Positions 1 to 9,508 of a DNA stretch of 64,000 bases are shown one piece after another. This DNA comes from Niallia circulans. GTDB lineage: Bacteria; Bacillota; Bacilli; Bacillales; Cytobacillaceae. The translations under genes were made by a program, and so were the position numbers. Where the stretch lies: NCBI RefSeq assembly GCF_003726095.1, contig NZ_CP026031.1:2170001-2234000 (forward strand), written 5' to 3'. How positions within the stretch are numbered: position 1 is the first letter of the stretch; each line of letters opens with the position of its first letter. Below the pieces are notes generated by a model, which worked only from the letters and a program-made list of their open reading frames with translations, was not told the DNA's origin and made no database searches.

Positions 1-110
1 CCAAGAAAACCAAATACTTCTCCTGCTTTTACTTGGAAACTCAACGAATCAATTATTTTTCTTCCATTGATTATTTTTGAGACATTTTTTAATTCCACTA
101 CGGATGTCAC
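1..110 (-). CDS. ABC transporter ATP-binding protein (N-terminal fragment, cut by window edge)
   Basis: Only the first 36 or so codons are present. Reading from a GTG at 110, the protein begins MTSVVELKNVSKIINGRKI and continues to a VKAGEVFGFLG stretch, the usual lead-in to a Walker A loop in ABC ATPases; the loop itself lies outside the window. It starts 17 bases after the stop of the preceding ATPase gene, so it is probably the next gene of the same operon. An AAAGG about 13 bases upstream is a modest ribosome site. Family is clear; substrate is unknown. Confidence 0.75.
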   Translation of the reverse strand, partial: MTSVVELKNVSKIINGRKIIDSLSFQVKAGEVFGFL

Positions 111-127
111 TATTATTTACCAGCCTT

Positions 128-820
128 TCATTTGTTTATATTTGCCTTCATCCACTCGATAATGGATTGACCTTTTTCTTCCCTTAAATCCTCTACTGAA
201 AGATTGGCGATTACATTCCCATTATTTAAAACAACTATATTATCTAAAATGGATTCAACCTCTACTATCTCATGTGTTGCTATCACAACGGTCTGTTTTT
301 CAAAATCAATATAGTTTAATAATCCTTTAACAATTGATTCCCGCACCAGTGGATCTAAACCTGAAAAAGGTTCATCCAGTAATAAAATTGGCGCTGTCCG
401 AGCTAAACAAAGAACAAGCTTCAGTCTTCCTCTGTTTCCCTTCGAAAGATTCTTTATTTTTTTATTTTGCTCTAACTGCATAAAATCTAGTAATTCTTGC
501 GCTTTACCAAGCTGAAAATCATGAAACTGCGATGCTGTATATCGTATCATTTCTTGAATAGTAAAAGATTCATAAAAACGGTCTAGCTCCGTTAAATAGG
601 AAACATCCTCTGCAATTCTACGTGTAGCATTTTTTCCATTGACTAACACCTCGCCATTAGTCGGCTGGACAAGACCAGCAATCATTTTCAACGTGGTTGA
701 TTTTCCACTTCCATTTGTACCAAGAAGACCATAAATTTTTCCCTCTTCTAAGGTTAAATTTACATTTTCCACTGCATACTCTCTACCATATCTTTTGGTT
801 ACATTGCGAAATTGTATCAT
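128..820 (-). CDS. ABC transporter ATP-binding protein, YtrB-like
   Basis: A 230-residue ABC ATPase subunit. Seen in order: Walker A GTNGSGKST near residue 36, signature LSKGNRGRLKL near 125, Walker B ILLLDEPFSGLDP near 145, and the H-loop VVIATHE near 180. The signature has SKGNR instead of the common SGGQ, as in the YtrB/BcrA-type exporters. Its ATG overlaps the end of the GntR gene at 821, so both are translated from one message. With the GntR neighbour and membrane gene upstream it resembles the Ytr system that responds to cell-wall antibiotics. That role is inferred from context. Confidence 0.85.
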   Translation of the reverse strand: MIQFRNVTKRYGREYAVENVNLTLEEGKIYGLLGTNGSGKSTTLKMIAGLVQPTNGEVLVNGKNATRRIAEDVSYLTELDRFYESFTIQEMIRYTASQFHDFQLGKAQELLDFMQLEQNKKIKNLSKGNRGRLKLVLCLARTAPILLLDEPFSGLDPLVRESIVKGLLNYIDFEKQTVVIATHEIVEVESILDNIVVLNNGNVIANLSVEDLREEKGQSIIEWMKANINK

Positions 821-1198
821 TTACTTTTCACCCTTCTTCTCTTGAAGATAGATTTCTAATAACTGAACCATTTCTTCTCTTTTGATTCCTAGCTCTTGCA
901 TATTACGAATAAACTGTTCCAGTAAATCATGTTGAAGCTTTGTTCTTAGCTCCTCTATAATATCTTCTGATTCGGTTATAAATGTACCCTGACCTCTTCT
1001 CGTTTCCACAATCTTCATCCTTTCCAATTCACCGTACGTCCGTTGAATTGTATTTGGATTAACTCCAGATGCAATAGCCATTTCTCGAACAGATGGCAAT
1101 TTATCTCCTGGCATCCGTTCATAGCGCGCAATTTGCTGTGTAATTTTTTCTACGATCTGCATGTAAATTGGTCTGGATGATTCAAATTCATCTGCCAT
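821..1198 (-). CDS. GntR-family transcriptional regulator, YtrA subfamily
   Basis: A short 125-residue GntR protein. The N-terminal winged helix is visible (PGDKLPSVREMAIASGVNPNT, split around residues 30-50, then QRTYGELERMKIVETRRGQGTF). The C-terminal part is only about 45 residues, typical of the YtrA subfamily, which lacks a large ligand domain. It lies between a membrane gene and an ATPase gene; its SD, GGAGGTG, overlaps the end of the membrane gene. It very likely represses its own operon through the inverted repeat at 1982-2015. No effector can be read from the sequence. Confidence 0.88.
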   Translation of the reverse strand: MADEFESSRPIYMQIVEKITQQIARYERMPGDKLPSVREMAIASGVNPNTIQRTYGELERMKIVETRRGQGTFITESEDIIEELRTKLQHDLLEQFIRNMQELGIKREEMVQLLEIYLQEKKGEK

Positions 1199-1204
1199 GG
1201 TAAT

Positions 1205-1966
1205 CTACACCTCCACTTTCTTTTCCAATAACCAAGAAGCTATTAGAAATAGGAAGAATAGTGTTAGAATATATCCGCATAATGAAAGAATAGATATCTC
1301 TGTTGTTTCTATAGAAGCCTTAAAAAAATTCCGACGTGCTTCAAAAGCAAGTGTATTGTCTACAGAAATTACTGATTTTCTTTTAAGAGCATCAATAACC
1401 GGGATTCTATTAAACCAATAGACAGCAATATTCCAAATATTCCAAAGAAGGATTAAAACGACCCAGCGTATTTTATTTAACCATACGATTTTTTTCATGC
1501 TGTGATAAAGTGTCCATGAGAAAAAGACCCAGCTGCTGAGGTATATGGATATTCCTAACAGGATTAAACACATAAAAAATAAATTTGTTTGATTGAAAGC
1601 TAGTTTCAATTCTCCAACATTCATACTAATCACTGCCACACTAAACATTAAAAACAATGATATTATCGAATACAGGATTCCTGCAATCCATTTTGATAAA
1701 AGGAGTTTTATGCTGCTGTTAGGATTATGAAGCCATAATTGTGTTTTCCCTTCTATATTTAAAGAAGTTAACAAAAAGGATGGAAGGTAAAACACATGCG
1801 CAAAACAGAAAGTGATGGCAAAAATTGCGACCAACATAATTGTTTTGTAATAACTAGATAGTACAATAGACGTTATCAATCCCAAACTGACAATAATAAT
1901 ACTCGTATACAGAAAAGGAAGACCAAGTTTTAAATCTTTTTTTAATAGCCCATTAAACGAATTCAT
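1205..1966 (-). CDS. Six-helix membrane protein, probable ABC permease subunit
   Basis: A 253-residue integral membrane protein with about six hydrophobic segments (around residues 17-35, 42-62, 95-115, 130-150, 168-185 and 228-247). No named domain was recognised. Its topology and position at the head of a GntR/ATPase operon fit the permease of a Ytr- or ABC-2-type exporter. The ATG at 1966 is preceded by GAGGTGAT at good spacing. The promoter and operator lie directly upstream. In the B. subtilis ytr operon the GntR gene comes before the permeases; here the membrane gene precedes it. Confidence 0.75.
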   Translation of the reverse strand: MNSFNGLLKKDLKLGLPFLYTSIIIVSLGLITSIVLSSYYKTIMLVAIFAITFCFAHVFYLPSFLLTSLNIEGKTQLWLHNPNSSIKLLLSKWIAGILYSIISLFLMFSVAVISMNVGELKLAFNQTNLFFMCLILLGISIYLSSWVFFSWTLYHSMKKIVWLNKIRWVVLILLWNIWNIAVYWFNRIPVIDALKRKSVISVDNTLAFEARRNFFKASIETTEISILSLCGYILTLFFLFLIASWLLEKKVEV

Positions 1967-1981
1967 TTAAATCACCTCATT

Positions 1982-2030
1982 GTATTAGTGTATTATCTAC
2001 ATAGTACACTAATACTCCAATACTAGTCAA
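1982..2030 (-). promoter_or_regulatory. Promoter with overlapping GntR (YtrA-type) operator
   Basis: On the minus strand a TTGACT box (2025-2030) and a TACTAT box (2001-2006) are 18 bases apart, a sigma-A-type promoter. A perfect 11-bp inverted repeat, GTATTAGTGTA (1982-1992) and TACACTAATAC (2005-2015) with a 12-base spacer, covers the -10 box. AGTGTA...TACACT is the kind of site reported for YtrA. Repression by the GntR protein at 821-1198 is the simple reading. Confidence 0.8.
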
Positions 2031-2083
2031 TAGGCTTCAGCTAGTTTTTCTAACAATTATATAAATAGTCGGCAAAACACTAT

Positions 2084-2147
2084 GTAAAAAAAACCAAAAC
2101 AATTATACGTAGCTTTTCCCAGCATTTTCGTATAATTGTTTTGGTTT
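2084..2147 (-). terminator. Terminator downstream of tcdA
   Basis: A perfect 19-bp stem (2091-2109 with 2129-2147) is followed on the minus strand by a run of T residues (A-run 2086-2093 on the plus strand). It ends the tcdA transcript and separates it from the GntR operon promoter. Confidence 0.85.
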
Positions 2148-2212
2148 AAATGAAGCTAGACACTTGTTCCAATCTTTTTCAATCAAGAAATATTTACCGT
2201 CATTTTATATGA

Positions 2213-2980
2213 TTATTTCTCGTCTTTTACACGTGTGATTTTTATCTCTTTTAGTAACTCTTTTACGACATGGCTAGCCATTATTAACCCAGCCACAGAA
2301 GGAACAAATGCGTTTGAAGATGGTGGCATTTTCGCCTTCCGAATCGGCGCATTATCTTTTCCGACCACTTTACGAACGTCTTCACGAATTACAATGGGAC
2401 TTTCATCTGAAAATACGACGTTAATCCCTTTTCTAATTCCTTCTTTACGAAGTCTTGTACGAATAACTTTTGCAATTGGATCTGTATGTGTTTTACTAAT
2501 ATCTGCAATTTGGAAACGAGTAGGATCCATTTTATTTGCTGCGCCCATGCTTGAAATGATTGGGATATTTCGGTTTAAACACTCTTTCATTAAGTGAATT
2601 TTATAAGCTATCGTATCAGATGCATCTATGATAAAATCTAAGCCATAAGCAAAAATTTCTTCATATGTTTCTTCGGTATAGAACATTTTCAATGCAATTA
2701 CTTCACAGTCTGGATTAATATCTGCAATACGTTCTTTCATAATATCTACTTTAGGACGGCCAACTGTAGATAATAATGCAATTACCTGTCTATTGACATT
2801 CGTAATATCCACATCATCCTTATCAATTAAGATTAATTTTCCTACGCCTGAACGAGCTAACGCTTCGGCAGCAAAGGAACCAACGCCTCCGATTCCTAGA
2901 ACAGCAACCGTACTGTTTTTCATTGTCTCTAGCCCTTCTTTGCCAATGGCTAGCTCATTTCTCGAAAATTGATGCAACAT
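2213..2980 (-). CDS. tcdA: tRNA threonylcarbamoyladenosine dehydratase
   Basis: A 255-residue E1-like enzyme (YrvM in B. subtilis). It uses ATP to cyclise the t6A modification at position 37 of ANN-decoding tRNAs to ct6A. Visible features are the glycine-rich nucleotide loop VLGIGGVGSFAAEALARSG near residue 30, the acidic DKDDVDITNVNRQ segment, and the DASDTIAYK motif near 125, all typical of ThiF/MoeB folds. The ATG at 2980 follows a GGAG. It sits upstream of a strong terminator and downstream of aspS as in Bacillus, so family and neighbourhood agree. Confidence 0.93.
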   Translation of the reverse strand: MLHQFSRNELAIGKEGLETMKNSTVAVLGIGGVGSFAAEALARSGVGKLILIDKDDVDITNVNRQVIALLSTVGRPKVDIMKERIADINPDCEVIALKMFYTEETYEEIFAYGLDFIIDASDTIAYKIHLMKECLNRNIPIISSMGAANKMDPTRFQIADISKTHTDPIAKVIRTRLRKEGIRKGINVVFSDESPIVIREDVRKVVGKDNAPIRKAKMPPSSNAFVPSVAGLIMASHVVKELLKEIKITRVKDEK

Positions 2981-3307
2981 CTGTTTTCAACTCCATTTAA
3001 TTTTTCCTACCAACTAATTATGTTTACATATTCCCTTATCAGGAATTTTCATTCTGAAAGAATAAAATTATTACTTAAGAAATATAACATAAATTTTTAT
3101 CAGCTACCACTACCCTTTCCTTGTTTCCCGATAAGAATTAAAATTTTCCAATTAAATGATAGTTGTAAATATTGCAAGTACTAAAGAACAAAATATGTAA
3201 TGAGTAAAGAGGATCGATCTCTATTCATAGCTAAATGCTCTGGTAGCCAGTATAAAGCGATACATATTTAACTCCAGTAAATAAACACAAAACGTCTTTT
3301 TCGACAT
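2981..3307. other. Intergenic region between aspS terminator and tcdA
   Basis: About 330 bases without a convincing gene. It must hold the tcdA promoter, but no clear -35/-10 pair stands out. In B. subtilis this interval carries a 6S RNA (bsrA). I looked for a long near-self-complementary structure of that kind and did not see one. The short frame on the plus strand here has no SD. Confidence 0.5.
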
Positions 3308-3360
3308 AAAAAAACGAACAATCATACGAAATATTGTTGATATCTCCGCATAATTGTTCG
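3308..3360 (-). terminator. Terminator downstream of aspS
   Basis: Arms at 3315-3328 and 3347-3360 form a 14-bp stem when read as minus-strand RNA, with two G-U pairs. A T-run (3308-3314 as A on the plus strand) follows. The G-U pairs show it is meant to work on the minus strand only. Confidence 0.82.
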
Positions 3361-3403
3361 GGTCTACATTTGGTGAAATACTTCTATTCCAGTCTCTTAA
3401 TCA

Positions 3404-5173
3404 TTATTTATTCAGTTTCAAAGATAAATGTAAATCTGTTAATTGGTTTTCACTTACTTCACTTGGAGCATTTGTCAAAAGACAGCTTGCACTTGCTGTT
3501 TTAGGAAATGCAATCGTATCACGAAGATTCGTACGTCCAGATAGCAGCATAATTAAGCGATCTAAACCAATTGCAATTCCTCCATGTGGTGGAGTTCCAT
3601 ATTCAAACGCTTCTAACAAGAAACCAAATTGAGCATAAGCCTCTTCCTTAGTAAATCCTAATAAGCTAAACATTTTTTCTTGAATTTCTTTTTCAAATAT
3701 ACGTAGAGAACCACCGCCTAGCTCATAACCATTTAACACAATGTCATAAGCTTGTGCTTTCACTGCTTCAGGATTCGTATCAAGTAATTCTAAATCCGCT
3801 CTTTGAGGCATTGTGAATGGATGATGTGCTGCATAAAAACGGCCTTCTTCTTCGTCATATTCAAATAATGGCCAATCTGTCACCCATAAGAAATTGAATT
3901 TACTTTGATCAATTAAATCTAGCTCTTTTGCTAATTTTAAACGCAGTGCTCCTAATGCATCGGCAACGACATTCTTTTTATCAGCGACGAATAAAAGCAG
4001 GTCTCCTGCTTCAATATTTAACGCTTGCTCAAAGCCTTTTTGCTCTGTCTCGGAAATAAACTTAGAAATAGGCCCTTTTAAGCCGTCTTCTTCAGCTTTT
4101 AACCAAGCAAGACCTTTTGCTCCATACACTTTTACGAACTCTGTCAATGCATCAATATCTTTACGAGAATAGTTTCCACTAGCATTCTTTACATTTATTG
4201 CTTTTACTTGACCACCTGTTTCAACTGCTGAAGCAAATACTTTAAAGCTAGAGTCTTTCACTATTTCAGAAAGGTCAACTAATTCCATCTCAAAACGAGT
4301 ATCTGGTTTATCTGAACCATATCTACTCATTGCTTCATCATAAGGCATTCTTGGAAATGGGAGTGTAACATCAATATTCTTAACTTCTTTCATGATTTTT
4401 GCCATCATTGCTTCCATCATACTCATAATATCTTCCTGACTCATAAAGCTTGTTTCCAAATCAAGCTGTGTGAATTCTGGCTGACGATCTGCACGTAAAT
4501 CTTCATCACGGAAACAGCGAGCAATCTGATAGTATCTCTCTACTCCACCGACCATTAATAATTGCTTGAAAATTTGCGGTGACTGAGGCAATGCATAGAA
4601 TTCACCTGGATGAACTCGGCTAGGTACTAAATAATCTCTTGCCCCTTCTGGCGTACTTTTTGTTAAGATTGGTGTTTCAATATCCAAAAACCCCTCACTA
4701 TCAAGAAAATCTCTCATCACTTTTGTGACTTGATGACGCATTTTTAAGGTTTCAAACATAACAGGTCTTCTAACATCTAAATAGCGATATTTTAAACGTA
4801 CATCTTCTGTAACATCTGTTTGATCAGAAATAACGAATGGAGGAGTTTTTGCTTCATTAATGATTTTAATTTCATCCGCAATTATTTCAATTTTTCCTGT
4901 TTTAAGGTTTTCATTAACTGTACCTTCTTGGCGTGCAACTATTTTTCCTTTTATATCTAGTACAAATTCATTTCTAACCTTATCAGCAATTTCGATTGCC
5001 TCTTTATTTATCTCTGGATTAAATACTACCTGAACGATACCTGTACGGTCACGTAAATCAATGAAAATCAGCCCGCCTAGATCTCGTCTTTTTTGCACCC
5101 AGCCTTTTAAAACAATACTCTCACCAATCGATTTTTCTGTTACTTCACCACAAAAATATGTTCTTCCAAACAT
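3404..5173 (-). CDS. aspS: Aspartyl-tRNA synthetase
   Basis: A 589-residue class II synthetase that charges tRNA-Asp. The N-terminal OB-fold anticodon-binding domain (residues 1-110) contains [20 protein letters not shown]. Motif 2 appears as [20 protein letters not shown] near residue 215, and motif 3 as [12 protein letters not shown] near 535. The insert between motifs 2 and 3 (about 280-420) is the GAD domain of bacterial-type AspRS. GGGAGG lies at good spacing before the ATG. It follows hisS at 130 bases, and both probably share the T-box-controlled message. Confidence 0.97.
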   Translation of the reverse strand: MFGRTYFCGEVTEKSIGESIVLKGWVQKRRDLGGLIFIDLRDRTGIVQVVFNPEINKEAIEIADKVRNEFVLDIKGKIVARQEGTVNENLKTGKIEIIADEIKIINEAKTPPFVISDQTDVTEDVRLKYRYLDVRRPVMFETLKMRHQVTKVMRDFLDSEGFLDIETPILTKSTPEGARDYLVPSRVHPGEFYALPQSPQIFKQLLMVGGVERYYQIARCFRDEDLRADRQPEFTQLDLETSFMSQEDIMSMMEAMMAKIMKEVKNIDVTLPFPRMPYDEAMSRYGSDKPDTRFEMELVDLSEIVKDSSFKVFASAVETGGQVKAINVKNASGNYSRKDIDALTEFVKVYGAKGLAWLKAEEDGLKGPISKFISETEQKGFEQALNIEAGDLLLFVADKKNVVADALGALRLKLAKELDLIDQSKFNFLWVTDWPLFEYDEEEGRFYAAHHPFTMPQRADLELLDTNPEAVKAQAYDIVLNGYELGGGSLRIFEKEIQEKMFSLLGFTKEEAYAQFGFLLEAFEYGTPPHGGIAIGLDRLIMLLSGRTNLRDTIAFPKTASASCLLTNAPSEVSENQLTDLHLSLKLNK

Positions 5174-5304
5174 GAAGTATCCTCCCTATAATCAACATTT
5201 GTTTATTCACATTTTTATATTCCTAACGACTCATTCATATGTTTTATTTTCTTTATTTCCATATTGAAAACAAAGAAAATAGCCCTACCCTTCATCCCCC
5301 TTGC

Positions 5305-6579
5305 TCAGAATGCACTAAAATCCTTTAGGGCACTTACAAGCTCGGTTAGCGGAATTTCTTTTTGTTCTCCTGTTTCTAACAGCTTTAAGTTAATTTTGTT
5401 ATTTTGCAATTCATTTTCTCCTAAAACAGCGACATATTTAGCGTGAAGACGATCAGCTGCTTTAAATTGGGCCTTTACTTTGCGATCAAGATAATCCCTT
5501 TCAGCAGAGAAACCAGCCTGTCTAAGCTCATTTACTAATCCTACCGTGTAATCCTTCGCTTCTTCTCCTAACGAAACTAAATAGCAATCCACTTTCTTTT
5601 CAATAGGTAATTCGATTTTTTCTGCTTCAAGGGCAGAAAGTAATCGTTCTAAACTCATAGCAAAGCCGATTCCAGGAGCTTCAGGACCGCCTAATTCTTC
5701 TGTTAAGCCATTGTATCTGCCTCCACCACATAATGTAGTAATAGCCCCAAACCCTTCTGCTTCACTCATTATTTCAAAAGCTGTGTGGTTATAGTAATCC
5801 AAACCTCTAACTAGATTGGAATCAACAACAAAGGGAATATTTAAAGCCGTTAAATATTTTTGTACCTTTGTAAAGTATGTTTTTGACTCTTCATTTAAGT
5901 ACTCTAGGATAGATGGTGCAGACTTCATTAATGGATGATCATGATCCTTTTTGCAATCTAGGATTCTCATTGGGTTTTTCTCTAGTCTTGTTTGGCAATC
6001 ATGACAAAATTCCCCGATGCTCGGTTGAAAATGTGCAATTAGCGCTTCTCGGTGAGCTTGTCTACTTTCTTTATCACCTAAACTGTTAACAACTACTTTT
6101 AACTTTGATAATCCCATTGTTTGATAAACGGAATATGCAAGTGCAATTACTTCCGCATCAATAGCAGGATCTTTACTCCCAATTGCTTCCACACCAAACT
6201 GAACAAACTGACGAAAACGTCCAGCTTGTGGTCTCTCATAGCGGAACATTTGCCCTAAATAAAAGAGCTTAATTGGCTGAGATGCATATCCATGCATTTT
6301 ATTCTCCACAAATGAACGAACAACCGCCGCTGTTCCTTCTGGTCTTAATGTTAAGCTTCTTTTTCCTCGATCCTCAAAAGTATACATTTCCTTTGTAACA
6401 ATATCCGTTGTGTCTCCAACACTTCGTAAAAATAATTCTGTATGTTCAAATATAGGAGTGCGAATTTCGCTATATTGATATCGATCACAAAGTTGTTTAA
6501 TTTTCCCTTCAATATATTGCCACTTTTCTACGGTCCCTGGCAAAATATCTTGGGTTCCTCTTGGAATATTAATATGCAT
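5305..6579 (-). CDS. hisS: Histidyl-tRNA synthetase
   Basis: A 424-residue class II synthetase charging tRNA-His. Motif 1 lies near residue 50 ([12 protein letters not shown]). Motif 2 is [20 protein letters not shown] near 110. The histidine-specific signature [14 protein letters not shown] is near 258, followed by GGGRYNGL. The C-terminal anticodon-binding domain starts near 330. The SD GGGAGG precedes the ATG. A histidine-type T-box leader lies directly upstream (6646-6932), so expression should rise when uncharged tRNA-His accumulates. Confidence 0.97.
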   Translation of the reverse strand: MHINIPRGTQDILPGTVEKWQYIEGKIKQLCDRYQYSEIRTPIFEHTELFLRSVGDTTDIVTKEMYTFEDRGKRSLTLRPEGTAAVVRSFVENKMHGYASQPIKLFYLGQMFRYERPQAGRFRQFVQFGVEAIGSKDPAIDAEVIALAYSVYQTMGLSKLKVVVNSLGDKESRQAHREALIAHFQPSIGEFCHDCQTRLEKNPMRILDCKKDHDHPLMKSAPSILEYLNEESKTYFTKVQKYLTALNIPFVVDSNLVRGLDYYNHTAFEIMSEAEGFGAITTLCGGGRYNGLTEELGGPEAPGIGFAMSLERLLSALEAEKIELPIEKKVDCYLVSLGEEAKDYTVGLVNELRQAGFSAERDYLDRKVKAQFKAADRLHAKYVAVLGENELQNNKINLKLLETGEQKEIPLTELVSALKDFSAF

Positions 6580-6645
6580 TTTATGTATCCTCCCTGCTAT
6601 TAGAAAAACGCTGATATCCGCGCTTAATTCGTAATATTTTCAAAT

Positions 6646-6932
6646 AAAAAAATCTCGTCCCTTGCATCCATCTGAATACAAGGGACGAGATTTTTCCCGT
6701 GGTACCACCCTAATTGAAGATTTTTTCTTAAATCTCCCACTTTGCAGTTAACGCCTGCGCACGTTTCTACCTACTAATGAAGAATATTTTCAGAAGAAAG
6801 CCTCCCTGAGTGTTCTTTCTCTAAGTCATCATGTAGAAATGCTTGCAGCCTTCATGACATTTCCTCTCTGTTCATGTGTCTCTTAGATACTCTTCTCGAT
6901 CAATGGCTTTACTAGATTATTTATTATTATTT
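6646..6932 (-). promoter_or_regulatory. T-box riboswitch controlling hisS (and probably aspS)
   Basis: The minus strand carries the T-box sequence AGGGTGGTACCACGGG (6696-6711). Downstream is a terminator: a 17-bp stem, arms 6648-6664 and 6679-6695, followed by a T-run. The 5' part can form a stem I closed by CTAAG/CTTAG, with a GAA followed by CAC at 6812-6810. CAC is a histidine codon and the likely specifier. Binding of uncharged tRNA-His would favour the antiterminator. The specifier assignment is inferred; the T-box and terminator are clear. Confidence 0.92.
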
Positions 6933-6937
6933 AATTA

Positions 6938-6966
6938 ATAATAAATAGGAAAGATTGTATTGTCAA
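6938..6966 (-). promoter_or_regulatory. Sigma-A promoter for the hisS T-box transcript
   Basis: Minus-strand TTGACA (6961-6966) and TATTAT (6938-6943) separated by 17 bases, a near-consensus housekeeping promoter just upstream of T-box stem I. Confidence 0.88.
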
Positions 6967-6994
6967 TAGGATATGAAAATGATTTCCCGCTCTA

Positions 6995-7171
6995 TTATAA
7001 TTTTCCTAGCTGTTTCTTTAGTTTTTTTACTTCGCCTAATGAAAGACCGAATTCAGAAGCTAGCTCAACCGCATTTGAATTTCCTTCTCTTTGAATAAAA
7101 TCGTGAAAATCGACACCTAGTAATTTTGAATCAATTTCACTAGTTGATGAACTTTTTTCACCAAATCTCAT
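6995..7171 (-). CDS. Small HTH-like protein (YrzK-like position)
   Basis: A 58-residue protein lying between hisS and the amidase gene, where Bacillus genomes carry the small gene yrzK. The C-terminal half, NAVELASEFGLSLGEVKKLK, looks like a helix-turn-helix of the sigma-70 region 4 kind. AAGGGTG lies 8 bases before the ATG at 7171; a GTG nine bases further up falls inside that SD and is not preferred. No function is known. Too small to be a full regulator, but the reading frame and ribosome site look real. Confidence 0.7.
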   Translation of the reverse strand: MRFGEKSSSTSEIDSKLLGVDFHDFIQREGNSNAVELASEFGLSLGEVKKLKKQLGKL

Positions 7172-7374
7172 GCATTTCACCCTTTTTTCTGTTATTTTTT
7201 TATAGTATTACCATGAGTGGCTAAAAAATTTCATCAAAAAAATAGTTTCTTGTCTAAATTTGATTAAAAAAAATAAGAGTAGCATAAAGGAATATACCTT
7301 CAAAAAGAAGAATCTTATTCTATGTGAAATTATACTAGTCAGCTTTAGACAATTACGGAAGGAGTGCAGCTTGT

Positions 7375-8919
7375 TTGAAGAATATAAGATGGATGCTATT
7401 ACTTTTAGTCAGCATCTTCTTCATTCCTACACAGTATCAACATGTATCAGCAGAAAATCAATCAACTGTTCAAGCTAATACGGTCGTAAACGTTAGAGAA
7501 AATCCTGGGCTTGATCAAAATGTTATTGGGAAAATGGAGATAGGAAAAGCATATCCTTTAATAAAGGAAGAAAAGGATTGGATTGAAATTCAATATACCT
7601 CTTCTTCTACTGGATGGGTAGCCGCTTATTTAGTAACCAAAAATGGAAAAAGTACAACTGACGGCCAAATGGAAAAAGAAGAAGAAGCAATTACTTCCCA
7701 TTCAAACAAAGCCACAATTACAGAGAATGGCCTTCGCCTAAGAAAAGGACCAGGTACAAATTATGAAGTAATTACCACTTTAGGTAAAGGAATTGAAGTT
7801 ACCGTCCTTTCCGTAAATTACGATTGGTACCAAATCAGAACAGCTTTAGGAACTGGATGGGTTCACAATGATTATCTTCTGTTTGAAGATTCTTCTAATC
7901 ATACAGAAGCAGGAGTACAAAAAAAGTCTAAACAGGAAATAGCTACTGTTGCAGAAGATCAGATTAATCTTCGCAGCAATCCATCTACTAGTGCAAAAAT
8001 CATCGGGAAAATCAGCATTGGCACTGTAATTACTATAATAGAAGAAGAATCTAATTGGGCAAAAATTCAATACTCTGGTAATATCGGCTGGGTTCATAAA
8101 GATCTGTTAAAGAGTAGTGATATAGAAAGTAGAAAAGGAAAAACAATCGATAAGAAAGTTAAACTGCTCTATGATAGAACAAATATTAGAAGCGATGCAA
8201 CCGTCAATTCAAAAATCTTACTTGTCGCAGATAACGGCGAAACCTTTCAAGCAGTAGAAATAATTGATGATTGGTATAAAATTAAACTTGCAGACGGCGA
8301 ATTTGGATATATTGCGGAATGGCTGGTTGAAGATTCGGCATCAAATGATCTCCAAATTACTAATGCTACAGCTACAAAGGATTTAAAGGGAAAAACAATC
8401 GTTATAGATCCTGGGCACGGTGGAAAGGATAGTGGCACAATAGGCATTATCGGTACACTTGAAAAGACATTAAATCTTCGTACCGCAAAGTTACTTGCTA
8501 ATAAACTCGAAGCCTCTGGTGCAAAGGTAATCCTAACTAGAAAAAACGATCTATTTATCCCGTTACAAACAAGGGTCGATATAAGCCATTTCTATCATGC
8601 AGATGCTTTTATAAGCCTTCATTATGATAGCATAAGTGATCGTTCCGTAAATGGTGTTACAAGCTATTACTACACATCTAATCAGAAAAAATTAGCAACC
8701 AGCTTACATAAAAGTATCATTGAAGCAACCGATCGAAAGGACAGAGGTGTTAAACAAAATTCATATGTCGTCCTTAAGCAAAATAGACAACCTGCCTCTC
8801 TTTTAGAGTTGGGATATCTAAGTAGTCCCGCTGAAGAACAAACGTTACTTTCTAACAAGTATCAAGAGACCATTACAACAGCTATCCATAATGGCTTAGA
8901 GAATTATTTTAGCTATTAA
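7375..8919 (+). CDS. Secreted N-acetylmuramoyl-L-alanine amidase with four SH3b domains
   Basis: A 514-residue cell-wall hydrolase (YrvJ-like). A signal peptide (residues 1-27, ending HVSA) precedes four bacterial SH3 repeats (about 32-88, 108-165, 183-245, 258-318), which bind peptidoglycan. An Amidase_3 domain follows from about 337: zinc ligand H in VIDPGHGGKDSG, E in TLEKTLNLR, H in ISLHYDS, and catalytic E in LLELGYLS. The start is TTG at 7375, chosen because GGAAGGAG lies nine bases upstream. It is one of the few plus-strand genes here and shares a bidirectional terminator with dtd. Confidence 0.93.
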   Translation: MKNIRWMLLLLVSIFFIPTQYQHVSAENQSTVQANTVVNVRENPGLDQNVIGKMEIGKAYPLIKEEKDWIEIQYTSSSTGWVAAYLVTKNGKSTTDGQMEKEEEAITSHSNKATITENGLRLRKGPGTNYEVITTLGKGIEVTVLSVNYDWYQIRTALGTGWVHNDYLLFEDSSNHTEAGVQKKSKQEIATVAEDQINLRSNPSTSAKIIGKISIGTVITIIEEESNWAKIQYSGNIGWVHKDLLKSSDIESRKGKTIDKKVKLLYDRTNIRSDATVNSKILLVADNGETFQAVEIIDDWYKIKLADGEFGYIAEWLVEDSASNDLQITNATATKDLKGKTIVIDPGHGGKDSGTIGIIGTLEKTLNLRTAKLLANKLEASGAKVILTRKNDLFIPLQTRVDISHFYHADAFISLHYDSISDRSVNGVTSYYYTSNQKKLATSLHKSIIEATDRKDRGVKQNSYVVLKQNRQPASLLELGYLSSPAEEQTLLSNKYQETITTAIHNGLENYFSY

Positions 8920-8950
8920 AGCCTGTTTAGTGAATAGTCATAAAAAAAAT

Positions 8951-8996
8951 AAAAAGCCAAACAATCATCCGAGCTTTCGTGATTGTTTGGCTTTTT
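8951..8996. terminator. Bidirectional terminator between the amidase gene and dtd
   Basis: A perfect 17-bp inverted repeat (8951-8967 and 8980-8996), with A-runs on one side and T-runs on the other, ends transcription from both converging genes. Confidence 0.9.
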
Positions 8997-9055
8997 TCTA
9001 TCTAGATTACTTATGGTTCTAACCTTTTTTAGTTGTATAGGAATCAATCATTTAA

Positions 9056-9496
9056 TTATTTACTATCTAATATTAATGTTACCGGTCCATCGTTTATTAG
9101 CTGAACATCCATCATCGCACCAAAAATACCTGTTTCAACAGTTAGGCCATGGCTACGTAAAAGCGTATTGAATTGATCATATAACACCTTTGCCTGCTCT
9201 GGCTTTGCGGCATCCATAAAGTTAGGTCTTCTTCCTTTACGCGTATCTCCATATAGGGTAAACTGGGAAATCGATAAAACGGCTCCCTCCCTATCTAAAA
9301 TACTATGATTCATTTTCCCATTCTCGTCTTCAAAAACGCGAAGATGGATAATTTTATCTGCAAGGTATTTAGCCTCTTCCAATGTATCGCTATGTGTAAT
9401 ACCTACAAGAAGAACGAACCCTTTCTCAATAGCGCCAACTATCTCTCCGTCTACTTCCACTTTTGCTTCTTTTGATCTTTGTAATACTACACGCAC
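9056..9496 (-). CDS. dtd: D-aminoacyl-tRNA deacylase
   Basis: A 146-residue editing enzyme that removes D-amino acids (notably D-Tyr) from tRNA. Diagnostic motifs are [17 protein letters not shown] near residue 78 and the C-terminal [12 protein letters not shown] with the Gly-Pro pair that shapes the active site. The start is GTG at 9496 after CTAAGGAG. It lies 12 bases downstream of relA and is probably cotranscribed with it, as in Bacillus. Confidence 0.95.
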   Translation of the reverse strand: MRVVLQRSKEAKVEVDGEIVGAIEKGFVLLVGITHSDTLEEAKYLADKIIHLRVFEDENGKMNHSILDREGAVLSISQFTLYGDTRKGRRPNFMDAAKPEQAKVLYDQFNTLLRSHGLTVETGIFGAMMDVQLINDGPVTLILDSK

Positions 9497-9508
9497 ACTA
9501 AAGACTCC

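Noticed and set aside
1197..1421. Plus-strand frame over the membrane gene
   Set aside because: Antisense shadow of the membrane-protein gene, without ribosome site.
2981..3307. Possible 6S RNA, as B. subtilis carries one between aspS and yrvM
   Set aside because: No long near-self-complementary fold or matching sequence was seen by eye on either strand.
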